Assembly (NCBI GenBank): GCA_964019415.1
Contig: OZ025879.1
Coordinates: 203,501-267,500 of the forward strand
Source of the DNA: Ianthella basta
Taxonomy: Eukaryota; Porifera; Demospongiae; Verongiida; Ianthellidae
Direction of reading: 5' to 3'
Length of the DNA: 64,000 nucleotides
The position numbers and the translations under genes were made by a program. Numbering within the stretch: the first letter of the stretch is position 1; each line of letters begins with the position of its first letter. The notes under the pieces are model-generated. The model saw only the letters and a list, made by a program, of their open reading frames with translations, ran no database searches and was not told the DNA's origin. Below are positions 21,529 to 33,947 of the stretch, piece after piece.

Positions 21529-21541
21529 CACGTGACACGTG
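21529..21541. promoter_or_regulatory. Twin CACGTG E-boxes upstream of fucosidase copy 3
   Basis: CACGTGACACGTG contains two adjacent CACGTG cores starting 9 bp upstream of the copy 3 ATG. Farther upstream, CTATATAGG near 21609 resembles a TATA box in a suitable orientation. This is the only fucosidase copy with a normal-length upstream region. Confidence 0.45.
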
Positions 21542-21711
21542 CAAATGCGGCACTATGTGCACAGGTAGTATGTATCAATGATCAGACCATCGCTCATACT
21601 TCGCGTCCTATATAGCATGACCGTGGGCAGCCAGACACAGTGGTGGAACCCAGCAGTAGTTACCGCTGGTGTCCAGACAGGCACAGTGCAGTCCGGATGG
21701 ATTTAGATAGT

Positions 21712-23166
<1,455 letters not shown>

Positions 23167-23367
23167 TTTGCGGGTCTATGACGTCATAAGGGATTTCCCC
23201 AACAATGCATACAACTGTTGACAAATGCCATACAAAAGACTACAACACGTGTATGTCTGTCTGTCTGTCTGTCACAGGAGGTCTGCAGAGCACGCATCGC
23301 TACACAGCTCAAGAATTGTACACTAATAGGGCTGGTGAATTAGGAGATATTTACAGAGGAAGGAATG
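23167..23367. other. Intergenic gap between MED7 start and GPSM end
   Basis: About 200 bp that must hold the MED7 promoter and the GPSM 3' end. A short GTCT repeat lies at 23255-23274. No further gene is seen. Confidence 0.6.
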
Positions 23368-25315
23368 TCAGAAGAAGGGGTTGGGAAATGGGCTGCGCTG
23401 GTCCTCCATCCGCCGAGACTGCAGCTGAAGGATGAGGTTGAGGAAGTCTTCACCAGGCAGGGTCTGTGAGCGCTCAAAGAAAGGATCAGGTGAACGCTGG
23501 TCCTCCAAGCGTGAGTTCTATAGGGAAGGGAAGATAGAAAGGATCATGGACGCATGGCTGGATGCACTCAATACTCCGTGTCAGTGACAGCATGACTTTA
23601 CAAGTGTGCAAACACAGTCAAACATTCCACACATATCAAGTGGTCGCCAATAAGGGCCATGTCACTGTTATGAGACGGGCCATGGAGCATTCACTTTCTG
23701 TTGCAGACTGGAGACACCGAACCCCTTGGCTTGGCCTGCCCAACAGAGGTGACTCCACAAGCCCTCCGCCAAAGGGCTGACAGACAACACATAACCTGTG
23801 CCTTGTGCCAATTATCCTCTAATGAAGGGCACACAACACACACCCCTCACCGCAGTGTACCTCCACTGCTAAACACTGCCCACTGCGTAATTGGATTGGG
23901 ACACAACTCATTACACTCATCCCTCTACCATAACGGGAGTCCTTACTGCTCCCACTGACTGTGCTCACATCTGCTTTGAATTAGTGCTATCCCCTCCATG
24001 AGAGTCACTAAAGGCTAGGCTGCTTGAGTATACACAATGTCACTACAACACACACACACACACACACACACACATGCACACACACACACATGCACACACA
24101 CGCACGCACGCACACACACCGCACGCGCGCACCACACACTTACTTGTGCCGACATTAGTGTGTCGAAGATATCGTCCAGAGAGCCGTGTGATCCGTTGCT
24201 TGATCGTCTCCTTCCGCCATTCGCCCGTACGAAATTCGGCCGTTCCCTCACTGCTTGCTCTCTCTCCTCCTCTCCTCTTGGGGAGTCGGGCGCTGAGACA
24301 GACCTCCTGTCCGCAGCCAATACCTTCGGCGCCGTCACCTCCACAACCGGAGGCACCACGCTACTCCGCTGGTCGTCCATCCTTCGCCCCTGGCACTCCA
24401 CAATCAGGTCCAGCAGCCGCTCGTCCACCGCCTCCTTCCCCTCCTGCGTGGACAGAGACACAAGAGCGCCATAAAGAAGCCGGGTAGGGCGCAAGTGAAA
24501 ACGGACAACGCAAACAGCTCACAAATAGAATGCTTTCGCCTCCGCAGCTAGAGAGAGACGAATAGCTAAGGTGCCTAAACAGAGGAGGGCTTTCAGAGGA
24601 TTGCAGCTGAACTTGGCAGGCCATTCGGTTCTTCTTAGGGAGAGCTCCGCATACTAACGATAACTCCTCCGTATAAGCTAAACCATTCCGTGCACCCATG
24701 CTCGTATACTTACCTCTGGTTTAGAGGGGCTTGCGGGACACACGCCCTCTTCCCCGGCCGGGCTGCACTGCTCCTCGCTTTGGACCATCTTCTCCTCTCT
24801 CTTGGTCGCGCAATCTACATACTTGCTTCCAGCAGACTGGGGGGGGGGGAGGTTGGGATATATGAGAGAGCCTGAGCCTGACTATGACAAGTGTGCGTTA
24901 TGTGTGTGTGTGGGGGGGGGGGGGGGGGGGCACTAACCATACTCACAGGAGCAACCTGGTTTCTTTTCGGTGCCAAAAATGTAGTTTGTTCATCCAGGAA
25001 ATCTGTTCCAGAACTGCTTTTCTTTATCTTTGAAGGACTATGTCGCCCATTCACACCTGGTCATGGGGTGGAAAGAACAACACGCCATTTACCAGTAAAA
25101 TGTCAACCACTGCATCGTCTACAATACTATGCAAGTTTGGCTTGCAATATAATTAGCAGATGACATGTCTCACCTCCATCGAAGGAGTGTCTGTGAGTCA
25201 GCCGTGTGCCAGCTGGTTTGGGAGGGTCTGCAGTGGTTGCATTACCCCTTCGCTTACCAAACAAAGCATTGAAGAACCGTTTCTTCTCCTCAGAGCTAGC
25301 GCTGTAACAACACAA

Positions 25316-25358
<43 letters not shown>

Positions 25359-28300
25359 GATCCTCAACCTCCCCTCCTAGAGCCTTACTCTGCTCCATCT
25401 ACACACACCATTTCTTGTCTTTGCACTTCATCACAACCACGAGGTCGGCCAGGTTCTTCTTAGCTGTTGCCACTCCTGCTGAGTCATTGAGCTGCAGAAA
25501 CAAGGGACCAAGACAACAGTTTCAACAATGCAGAATGAGTTACATGGAACAAAAGAGCCCCCCCCCCCCCCCCCCAACACACACACACACCTGCATTGAG
25601 AGCTCCAAGTGCTTGCAGGCAAAGAGGTAGGCTTTCTTGTGCTCCTCCATCTCAGTGTAGGCGTTCCCTAGACACCAGCATGCCCTGGCAGCACCAAACC
25701 TACCAAGGAGGAAGTAGTTCAGTCTCAACTGGTCAATCCACTCCACCCACCCACCCACCCAGATAGCCCCACCAATAGCAGCGCAGCATTCAGCCCAGAA
25801 CACAGCACTACACACTCACTTGTCATCGAGCTCCTCCGCGAAACAGAGATGCTTGTGAAGGTACTTTGTGGCCATGACGTGGTCCCCAGCCAGTGAGTAG
25901 GTGTTGGCCAAGCTGAAGCAAGCCTGTGCTTCCAGCGCTTTGTTCTTCAGTTGCTGCGACAGTTCCATTGCCTGCCTGAAGGTAGGATGAACACACATAC
26001 AGGAGAGAGAGGGAAAGAAAGACACTTTGGGACTGTTGACCTTGACACATGCCAGTCATGCCATGAGATGTGTGTGCAAAGAATGACAAGTATACAAGTT
26101 AATGTAGTAGAGGCTCGTGCCACGTTGTCTAGCAGATTTATGGGGCATTGATGAGCATTCACGTAGCTGTAGGTCTGGTTCCAGAAAAATGTTTCAACCA
26201 CGAGGGTGTTCATCAGTTACAAAACTGATGAAGACCCTCGTGGTCGAAACATTTTACTGGAACCAGACCTACAGCCACGTGAATCCTCATCAACGCTCCA
26301 CAAATCTGCAAGTATACAAGATGTGGCCTCTATCTCATGGAGGCTGTGAGCTCTCCTCCAGTCCACTCACTCGTAGCACTGCTCGGCCTCACTGTACTGG
26401 CACAGATAGAGGTGGGTGTTGGCCAGGTTCACGTAGGTTCTCCTCAACGCAGGCACATCACCGAGTGGGGCAACAGCCTTCAACCGCTGCACATGAAGGG
26501 TGGTACAGAAGCACGGGGTTACTGCTGGACTGGAGTCACCGAAGCAGACACAGCTCGTGTGGTTCTCACCTTTGAGTAGCACTGCACAGCAGCTTGGAAC
26601 TCTCCCTGCAGGCAGTGCACACTGCCCAGACTGGCATACACCCGGCCCTGGCCACGGAGGTCACCCATTTTGGTCACCAGCTCTAAATGCTCCCTGTGAG
26701 CAAGAGAAACCACACCAAGGTGAAGACACAGGCAGCACTGTCATTCATGTACTGGCAATGTTGCACTGCCCTCCATGTTATGACAGCCACACACACCATG
26801 TCATGGCTCGACAGTGACACTCCCCATGTCACAACAGTGACAACCCCTGGTGTCATGACAGTGACAATCCTGCTGTCATGACAGTGACAATACCCATGTT
26901 ATAACAGTGACAACCCTTGGAGTCATGTCAGTGACAATCCTGCTGTCATGACAGTGACAATCCCACCCACCATGTTACACTACTACACCAATCACTCACC
27001 TGTAGTACTGAACTGCCTTCCTGAGGGTCACCTTGGACTCCTCCTCCCTCCTGCTCTGCTCCACCATATTCTTGCCCAATGCATGGAACACTGACCCCAG
27101 TGTGTACAGAGCACGGGACTCCCCCTCCTGCACACACATGACAGGAATACACTGTACAACAACCAACATACCTCTCCTCCCTACCCCCCTCCCCCCTCCA
27201 ATTGTAAGAATGACCAGAATATGACAGAAACAAGGGTCTGGAAATCGTGACGTGTGACGTGACGTGCACAGACACCTCATTGCAGTGCAAACCGCAAGTA
27301 CTAGTGTGTGCCAGTAACAGCAAGCCGCCAAACCCACAACATCCCGGGAGCAACCCTTGAACTACTTCTGAGTCACGCCTTCAATGAAAGCAGTGATGCT
27401 GGCCCTGCCAAGCTCCGATAGTGAAAGGTGTTTAAAAAGAAATTATGAAACACCAAGTGTATGGCGCAGTGGGAAACTGCACAAACAAGTGTTCATTACA
27501 GCTCACGGCTCATGTTACCAGACATGGGATAGGGTGACTAGAGCTAGGCTGGGACTAGCCTCGTTCCCAGGCCCTTCGCGTTAATTCCGGGGGGAGGAGA
27601 AAAAGGGCCTGGGAGCCACTGTTCTGTGACGTCATACTTCCATATTGAAATGGCGCGTCGACGGAGGATTGCATAAGGTTGAAAAGTCAATGGGCGGCAA
27701 TGTGCGCGGCCTTCGCAAGGCTCTGCAAATGCAGAGTTTGCTCGTCGGACGTTTACTCATTGTTCAGCTGAAAGCTGATGAAGAAAGACCTTCCTGGGCA
27801 CCTTAGTCGGCTGCTGATGGTGGCAATCGAGTCCTACACGAGAAAAAAAGTAAGATAGAGCACCAGTTTCGTCCGCCCTTGCGCACGGTACCCCACTTGT
27901 TGTAGTTGAGTTTTATGAATAATATACGAGCGTGTCAGTTTCCGTTCCCCTACTTTTGGGGGAAAGTTTGCGCATGTGCAAACAGTGTACACCAGGCTGT
28001 CCTTCCCGCCCACGCTAATTATCGCAGATGGCCTGGGGACGAGGCCAACTCTCTCGCAAATGTATGAAAACACCTCTCTACCACAGACAGTACCCTTCGG
28101 CCACCATGGCCTTCAGTACATGTTCGCCCCCCTCCCCACTCACACACACACTGACACAATACACATCCTCTGGTTGTTCCTTCCCCGCCAGTACTCACCA
28201 TGTCCTTAAGCTCCCTGCACATGTCCAGGTACAGCTTGCCGACCTCTGCGGCGTGCTGGTAGCTCCCCATAGCCCGGAGGGTGTTGGTCATGTTAGCAGC

Positions 28301-28621
28301 TGCTTGGGCCTCCTCCCTCCGTTCGCCTGCCCTCCTCGCGTTGGCCATGTCCCTCGAGTACACGTCCAGAGCTCTGTCATACCGCTTCACATAGAAGTAG
28401 GCGTTTCCCAGTTGACTGTATAGCGCGCTCAAGGCCACAGGGTCGGCAGGGGAGGCGGCCAGGGCCTCCTCCAGATACGCTATCCCCGCCTCCCACTGCC
28501 CCTCCTTGCACAGGTGCTCTCCCTGGATGGCCAACTCCAATGCAGGGTCCTCTATCAAGACTTCGGCCTCTACGGGTGGACAATCGGCGCACTGTGACAC
28601 TTCTTGATCTCTCGGCTCCAT
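23368..28621 (-). CDS. GPSM: GPSM1/2-like (AGS3/LGN/Pins) TPR-GoLoco protein, 12 exons
   Basis: Receptor-independent regulator of Gi alpha that links cortical Gi-GDP to the spindle-orientation machinery. Exons 28199-28621, 27000-27127, 26570-26693, 26371-26486, 25820-25975, 25591-25699, 25409-25491, 25174-25301, 24947-25056, 24714-24836, 24144-24443 and 23368-23517 sum to 649 residues; human GPSM2 has 684. The first 380 residues are TPR repeats (for example ALYTLGSVFHALGKNMV, GRVYASLGSVHCLQGEFQAA, YVNLANTHLYLCQYSEAEQC, CFSLANTYSLAGDH). Three GoLoco motifs follow near residues 509-526, 589-608 and 623-641; each ends in the (D/E)DQR triad whose arginine contacts the nucleotide. The second is split by the last intron. 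The linker holds basic serine motifs. GPSM1 versus GPSM2 cannot be decided; a single pre-duplication ancestor is likely. Confidence 0.94.
26117..26316. mobile_element. Palindromic foldback element in GPSM intron
   Basis: Two arms of about 85-95 bp are near-perfect inverted repeats around 26222: the left arm carries GTAGGTCTGGTTCCAG and ACCACGAGGGTGTTCATCAG, the right arm their complements. No coding capacity. It looks like a small non-autonomous foldback or MITE copy within the intron between exons 4 and 5. Confidence 0.75.
26820..26965. repeat. Degenerate GTCATGACAGTGACAATCC repeat in GPSM intron
   Basis: Several imperfect copies of a 20-45 bp unit built on TGTCATGACAGTGACAATCC in the intron between exons 2 and 3. 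The unit contains the short palindrome TGTCATGACA. Confidence 0.7.
27128..28198. other. First intron of GPSM, about 1.07 kb
   Basis: No coding exon seen. Contains the short palindromic GCCTCGTTCCCAGGCCC element (27545-27640) and a related half-site near 28028-28050, otherwise unannotated sequence. Confidence 0.6.
27545..27640. mobile_element. Short palindromic repeat (CCTCGTTCCCAGGCCC family)
   Basis: CTAGCCTCGTTCCCAGGCCC is followed about 50 bp later by GGGCCTGGGAGCCA, an imperfect inverted copy. A related palindrome with GCCTCGTTTCCAGACGC and GTCTGGGAACGAGACT is at 46079-46138. Two copies with the same ends indicate a small MITE family. Confidence 0.55.
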
Positions 28622-28747
28622 GTCAGGTCTTCTCGATCGACTCGCACGTTCAAAAGTGGCGGCGCGAGGTCACTTATACGGCTGCCATCTTCACATCAGG
28701 AAGTCGCACACACCAGCTGGTGGCACGGTGGGTAGTGACAATGAATA

Positions 28748-29503
28748 TCATTTACCAGGGAGATAATTGGGGTCCAAATAGTTGTAGCTGGAATGTGTGG
28801 CAGCTGTCTCAAAGTCAAGGTAGTCCGGGTCACAATAGCTAGAAGCAGATAAGTTCCCTTGGTTGGCTGGAGATTCCAGCCCTTCCCACTTCTCTTCCTC
28901 TCCCTCCCCCTCCTCCTCCTCCTCCTCCTCCGCCTCCTCCTCCTCCCCCTCCTCCTCCTCCTCCTCCTCCCCAATCAGCTCCTACATCAACAATGGATAC
29001 ACAGCACTAATTGGTGATTAGACACATTAAGGCCATCCAAACCAACATACCACCTAATGTTTTAATGTAATGACCAACTGAATCCTCATGGGAGATAGAG
29101 TTGGTGTGTTCAAAGGGTTAACAGCTCAGCATGACCTCCTATTACACCCTACAGACAGCATGACACAAAGCACCTCTATTGGCTCATAACCTACTCACTG
29201 TGATCTGCTGCCCTTCCAATGCTCCAGCAAGCTCTTGCCTGCTAGGGGCACCAGAGGAGGTGCCCTCTGACCCCTCCCCCTCCCCCTCCTCCTCCCCCTC
29301 TCCCTCTCCCTCCCCTTCTTCCTCAAAGTCCTCTGGCATGTACACGTTTGGCTCATAAGTTGCAAAGAAAGTGGATCGCCGTGCAAAGGACTCCATGCGT
29401 GCCTGGCTGGAACCTTTCTTGCGCTGCAGTGGGCAAGAACAGCCAAGAGGGCATGGAGACATGGGCGGGGAGGGCATTTTGCACTGAATTATCACACACA
29501 CAT

Positions 29504-29549
<46 letters not shown>

Positions 29550-31146
29550 GCACGCACACACTAACACCTAGGTAGCTAGCAGGGTGTTGGCTGCTGACTG
29601 TCACACCCGCAGAGGGCTGGCACCTGACAGGTGTATCACATTCATCACACATCAGGACATGCATTAACAGTGCTAGGGACCTCCAGGAAGGTCTATTCAT
29701 TAAAGCATGACCAAATAGGCACATTGAAAGCTATTGGTTAAGTGTTTTAGTGACATCACGGCTTCACACAAACCTAAGGGCTTCTTCCTGTGGGACTGTG
29801 TGTGAGCTAGAAGACAAGCACGCCACAGAGAGAGGGTAATGTATTGAGTGGTTGGTGCCCTCCAGAATAGCCTTGAGGGCTGCCTGACACTCCCCCCAAA
29901 GCCACTCATGGCCTGCCATGAATGGGAGGCTTCCTATTCACACTACCTTCTTTGGCTTCACACTGTGGTTGATCTTGGGCACCACTCCTGGAACAGGCAT
30001 GCCAGCCTTGGTCAACTTGAGGAAATACTTCTGTACACGGCTGGCTACCTAGGGGTGGGTGTGAGGGGAGGGGTGGACCATGTGGAGTGTGAGGGGAGGG
30101 GTCGAGTGTGAGGGGAGGGATGGAGTGTGTGGAGTGTGAGGGGAGGGGTGGACCATGTGGAGTGTGAGGGGAGGGATGGGTGTGAGGGGAGGGGTGGACC
30201 ATGTGGAGTGTGAGGGGGAGGGGTGGAGTGTGTGGAGTGTGAGGGGGAGGGGTGGACCATGTGGAGTGTGAGGGGAGGGGTGGAGTGCGTGGATGTGAGG
30301 GTAAGGTAGTGGTTGAAGAGATGACGGCAAGAGGAACAGTGCGTGTTCATGAGAACACTGCACTTGCTATCACTACAGACACTGGCACAAGCTGAGGCTA
30401 ACCGTGATCTGGTCCACTACTATCTTGTGCAATACCTGTTTGGCCGTCCGGTTGCCGAGAGCCTTTGCAATCTTCTCCCACCTCCTGATCTCCTTCTGCT
30501 CTGAGGGAAACACCTTCAAGAGGTACTCCAGCTTGGCCTGCTCCTCCACTGACCACAATCGGTTGAAGGACTCACTTCCATCGCTCTGTCTACCTCGGAT
30601 GTAAAGGCCTTCCTTGGAAACACCTCTGTGCACCGTGCTGGGACTAGACAGGTGTGGAGAGGTGAAGAACATTCACTCATCGGCAATTCGTGTGTGTGTG
30701 TGTGTGTGTGTGTGTGAGCTTGGGCAGATGTTAATCACCCTGGTTTGTCACTGCTAGCTGTCTCCTGGTCCAGGTTGCCATGGTGATGGTTGTCTGTAGT
30801 GGGCAGGGCTGAAGAGGAATACTTGCTCCAGTCAATCTCTGGGACACTAGCAACCACTTGAGGCCTTGGTATTGGAGGAAGGGTCTGGGGGGGGGGAGGG
30901 GGGAGGAGAGAGCGCTGACAACACTGTAGCATCACTTAGGAGGAGCCATAGGGTGCTACCATTGGACACCCCACTCACTCCTTCCTCAAGCTGCCGGACA
31001 AAAGCAAGTGGGTCCTTCAAAGCATCAACTTTCATCTTTGTCAGTGTCTCCAGGTCCTTTGGGGCACATTTGAGGAATTCAAAAGTATCCACCATCACCA
31101 CACACACTAGATGTGACCAATTGGTTATCACACATGCACTCTTGGG

Positions 31147-31227
<81 letters not shown>

Positions 31228-31864
31228 TAATTGCTTGTATTTTTTGTGCCTCTAACTGCACCAATGCCTTGATCAGCCGCTGGTAGCTAGAAGCAGAAAG
31301 CAGACCAGTGCCATGTGCAAGTACACGTGCAAACAAGATGTGTGCCTTTCGGCGCAAACAGGACACTGATCGTGAGGTGAGCTGGGGCACACTGATAGTG
31401 AGGTGAGCTGGGGCACACTGATAGTGAGGTGAGCTGGGGCACACTGATAGTGAGGTGAGCTGGGGCACACTGATAGTGAGGTGAGCTGGGGCACACTGAT
31501 AGTGAGGTGAGCTGGGGCACACTGATAGTGAGGTGAGCTGGGGCACACTGATAGTGAGGTGAGGTGGGGCACACTGATAGTGAGGTGAGCTGGGGCACAC
31601 TGATAGTGAGGTGAGCTGGGGCACACTGATAGTGAGGTGAGGTGGGGCACACTGCTTATGAAGAAGGCAGCAGTTGCACACTCACTCCTGGTTGCTCCGC
31701 AGCAAATGGTGGTCTGACTCAAAGAAGTAGTTCTCGGCGGCCACATCATCACATGCATACATTTCTGACCCTACTGCTGCCACCTTAGTTTCCTCTTGAT
31801 CTCCCTTTCCTTCATTTGAGCACACTGTCTGGATTGTGTTTACCACTCTTGCTTTGCCCGCCAT
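28748..31864 (-). CDS. ZZZ3-like SANT/Myb protein without ZZ finger (8 exons)
   Basis: Relative of ZZZ3, a subunit of the ATAC histone acetyltransferase complex. Exons 31686-31864, 31226-31286, 30979-31056, 30739-30884, 30436-30643, 29947-30048, 29199-29423 and 28748-28981 sum to 410 residues; human ZZZ3 has about 903. Matches in order: ENYFFESDHHLLRSNQ, DYQRLIKALVQLEAQKIQAI, DALKDPLAFVRQLEEG, VPEIDWSKY, the SANT domain (LWSVEEQAKLEYLLKVFPSE ... RWEKIAKALGNRTAKQVASR), VQKYFLKLTKAGMPVPG, STFFATYEPNVYMPED, and the terminal SYNYLDPNYLPGK. Where ZZZ3 has its CxxC-rich ZZ finger this protein has only an acidic glutamate run. The long disordered N-terminus of vertebrate ZZZ3 is also absent. Intron 1 contains a 26-bp minisatellite. 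Confidence 0.88.
30052..30300. repeat. GGGGAGGGGTGGACCATGTG repeat in ZZZ3 intron
   Basis: About nine imperfect units of a 26-31 bp G-rich sequence (GTGTGAGGGGAGGGGTGGAC). The minus-strand proline/histidine open frames here are artefacts. Confidence 0.85.
31155..31224. repeat. (CA)n microsatellite at a ZZZ3 donor
   Basis: About 70 bp of CA; on the gene strand (GT)n begins exactly at the 5' splice site after exon 31226-31286. Confidence 0.9.
31373..31650. repeat. 26-bp minisatellite in ZZZ3 intron 1
   Basis: About eleven contiguous copies of a 26-bp unit (GTGAGGTGAGCTGGGGCACA plus six bases), nearly identical to one another, which suggests recent expansion. Ser-Val-Pro-rich open frames on the minus strand come from it. 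Confidence 0.92.
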
Positions 31865-31934
31865 TTTGCTGTAAGTCTACTTCCGGCCTGCTCCACACTC
31901 TATCACCAGCCCGGCCGGTGACCGCTGCAGCCTC
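31865..31934. promoter_or_regulatory. 70-bp divergent promoter ZZZ3-like / FAAH
   Basis: The two start codons, at 31864 (-) and 31935 (+), are separated by only 70 bp. The interval contains TACTTCCGGC, an ETS-type site common in bidirectional housekeeping promoters, and a CCGGCCGG palindrome. Function is inferred from layout. Confidence 0.5.
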
Positions 31935-33947
31935 ATGGAAAGTGTGACCAACGCTATATACAGCTCGGCTTCGTACGTTTATTCGTTCTTTCCCAGTTGG
32001 CCTGGGACTCCGCCCAAACCTCCACCTGAACCACCAAAAGTTGCAATGAACCCACTGCTGGTGGTTGTGCCTGCCATTGGAGCTGCACACGCCATCGCCT
32101 TTCTTCTTGTTCTAAGGTGGATGTTCACGCGCGTAAAGGCTGGCCACGAGGTCAATCCGCTGCGGCCACCCATTGAGAAGGTCATCGAGGCAAGCAAGAT
32201 CAGCAAGACGACGTCACTTCAGGCCAGCGTGAAAGTGCCGCGTGTGCCCAATTCGCTCAACAGACTGCTTGTCTGGATGATTTATACTCGCTTTGGGCGG
32301 TGGATCTTCACCCCCAGGTTGTTGAAGAACAATGGCCTCGCCATGCTGGAGGGTGTGTGCATTCCCGAGCACATGACCTTCCGTCCTCTTGTGGTCCCTG
32401 AGAACAGAGATGGAGGTGAGGGGAGGGCAGCAAGAGAAGCTCTAGTACAGGAATTGATGCAGGAGCAGTTGGCAACTGCTGTGCCAGGGCAGTTCCGATT
32501 CCGCTCTGTCGTAGACTACCAGGAAGCTTACAGCAAGGGCACTGTGACCCCAGTGGGTGTGGCCAAGGCTGCCCTTGCTGCCATTGCTGAATCAGATGGC
32601 ATGAACCCGCCCCTCAAGGCATTCGCACAGCTGGACGAGAAGGATGTCCTGGACCAGGCACGGGCCTCTACACAGCGCTGGAAGGAGGGGAAGCCCCTTT
32701 CATGGCTAGATGGTGTGGTGGTTGCCCTGAAAGAGGAGTACAAGTGGGCTCCGCTAGCGTACCGCTCTGGGGCCATGCTGGAGTCCCCCAACACAGAGCA
32801 CGTCCCCAACAGTGCACTTGGCAGGAAGCTTCAGGAGTTGGGGGCCATTGTGTTAGGGGTGACCAACATGGTGGAGTTTGGCACTAGCACGGTGGGCTCC
32901 AACCCAAACGCTCTCCACGGCACACCACGCAACCCCTACAACTTGGGCCACTACACAGGTGGCAGCTCCTCCGGATCCGCTGCAGCCGTGGCTGCTGGGA
33001 TATGTGTCATCACGTTGGGCACAGATGGAGGAGGGTCTGTGCGGCTGCCTGCAGCCCTCTGTGGGAATGTGGGCATCAAGGCCACATATGCCCGCTTGGT
33101 GGACCCGGGTGTGAAGCCCATTTCTGCCACTGTCGGGCACTGTGGTATCCATAGCAACACGGTCATTGATGCTGTTGCCACTTACAGTGTCCTAGCAGGG
33201 AAGAACAGCATGTTCCCCGAGTCCCAAGTCCAGCCACCAATCACTCTGAGGGGCATTGACAGCCGAGATTTGGGTGGCATTCGGCTTGGAATTGATCTTG
33301 ACTACATCGCCAACTTGTCAACCAAAGAAGTCAGTGACTCAGTGCTGGACTTTGTGCAGACGGACCTGAGTGCAGCTGGGGCTGAGGTGCACACAATCCA
33401 CATCCCTGAGTTGAACGAGACACGTCTGGCTCACCTGGCCACGATTGCCAGCGAAATGGGCTGTGGGCTCGGCTACTATGTGCAAGAGCACTTCTCACAA
33501 GTAAACAGTGAAGCTCTTACCATAATCGGCACTGGAATGAATCTTTCTTCCGAGATTTACCTCAATGCCCAGCGACAGCGGACCCGTGCCATGACAATCC
33601 TGAAGACTCTTTTTGAGGAGGTTGACTGCATCATCACACCCACCTCTCCCATCCCCGCCCCCAGGATCCCCTCTGATGATGGCACCTACGGCAACACTAA
33701 CTTGGACTTAGCCTACAAGCTGTCACTGTACGCCTTCCTCGGTAACCTGTGCGGTGTCCCTGCGATCACCCTCCCCATTGCCTACAACGTGGACGGACTG
33801 CCAGTGAGCATGCAGATCATGGGACGGTGGTGGGAGGAACATGTCATCTTCAAGGTTGCCATGGTAGCGGAGAGGATTGTGGAGAGCAAAGGTGGCAAGC
33901 TGAAGCCACGCCTGTACTACGACCTGCTTCAGAGCGCTGCAATGTGA
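31935..33947 (+). CDS. Fatty-acid amide hydrolase, plant-type FAAH (intronless)
   Basis: Membrane-anchored amidase-signature serine hydrolase that cleaves N-acylethanolamines and other fatty-acid amides. A single 670-codon open frame starting MESVTNAIYSS. A hydrophobic segment at about residues 38-62 (LLVVVPAIGAAHAIAFLLVL) is a likely membrane anchor. Catalytic Ser-cisSer-Lys elements are visible: Lys266 in VVALKEEYKW, the glycine/serine loop GGSSSGSAAAVAAG with Ser344, and the nucleophile Ser368 in GTDGGGSVRLPAALCG. The spacing between the two serines (24) equals that of rat FAAH. The N-terminal RFGRWIFTPRLLKNNGLAML and C-terminal GLPVSMQIMGRWWEEHVIF and YYDLL motifs resemble Arabidopsis FAAH rather than vertebrate FAAH1. 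No introns, unlike most neighbours. Confidence 0.92.
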   Translation: MESVTNAIYSSASYVYSFFPSWPGTPPKPPPEPPKVAMNPLLVVVPAIGAAHAIAFLLVLRWMFTRVKAGHEVNPLRPPIEKVIEASKISKTTSLQASVKVPRVPNSLNRLLVWMIYTRFGRWIFTPRLLKNNGLAMLEGVCIPEHMTFRPLVVPENRDGGEGRAAREALVQELMQEQLATAVPGQFRFRSVVDYQEAYSKGTVTPVGVAKAALAAIAESDGMNPPLKAFAQLDEKDVLDQARASTQRWKEGKPLSWLDGVVVALKEEYKWAPLAYRSGAMLESPNTEHVPNSALGRKLQELGAIVLGVTNMVEFGTSTVGSNPNALHGTPRNPYNLGHYTGGSSSGSAAAVAAGICVITLGTDGGGSVRLPAALCGNVGIKATYARLVDPGVKPISATVGHCGIHSNTVIDAVATYSVLAGKNSMFPESQVQPPITLRGIDSRDLGGIRLGIDLDYIANLSTKEVSDSVLDFVQTDLSAAGAEVHTIHIPELNETRLAHLATIASEMGCGLGYYVQEHFSQVNSEALTIIGTGMNLSSEIYLNAQRQRTRAMTILKTLFEEVDCIITPTSPIPAPRIPSDDGTYGNTNLDLAYKLSLYAFLGNLCGVPAITLPIAYNVDGLPVSMQIMGRWWEEHVIFKVAMVAERIVESKGGKLKPRLYYDLLQSAAM

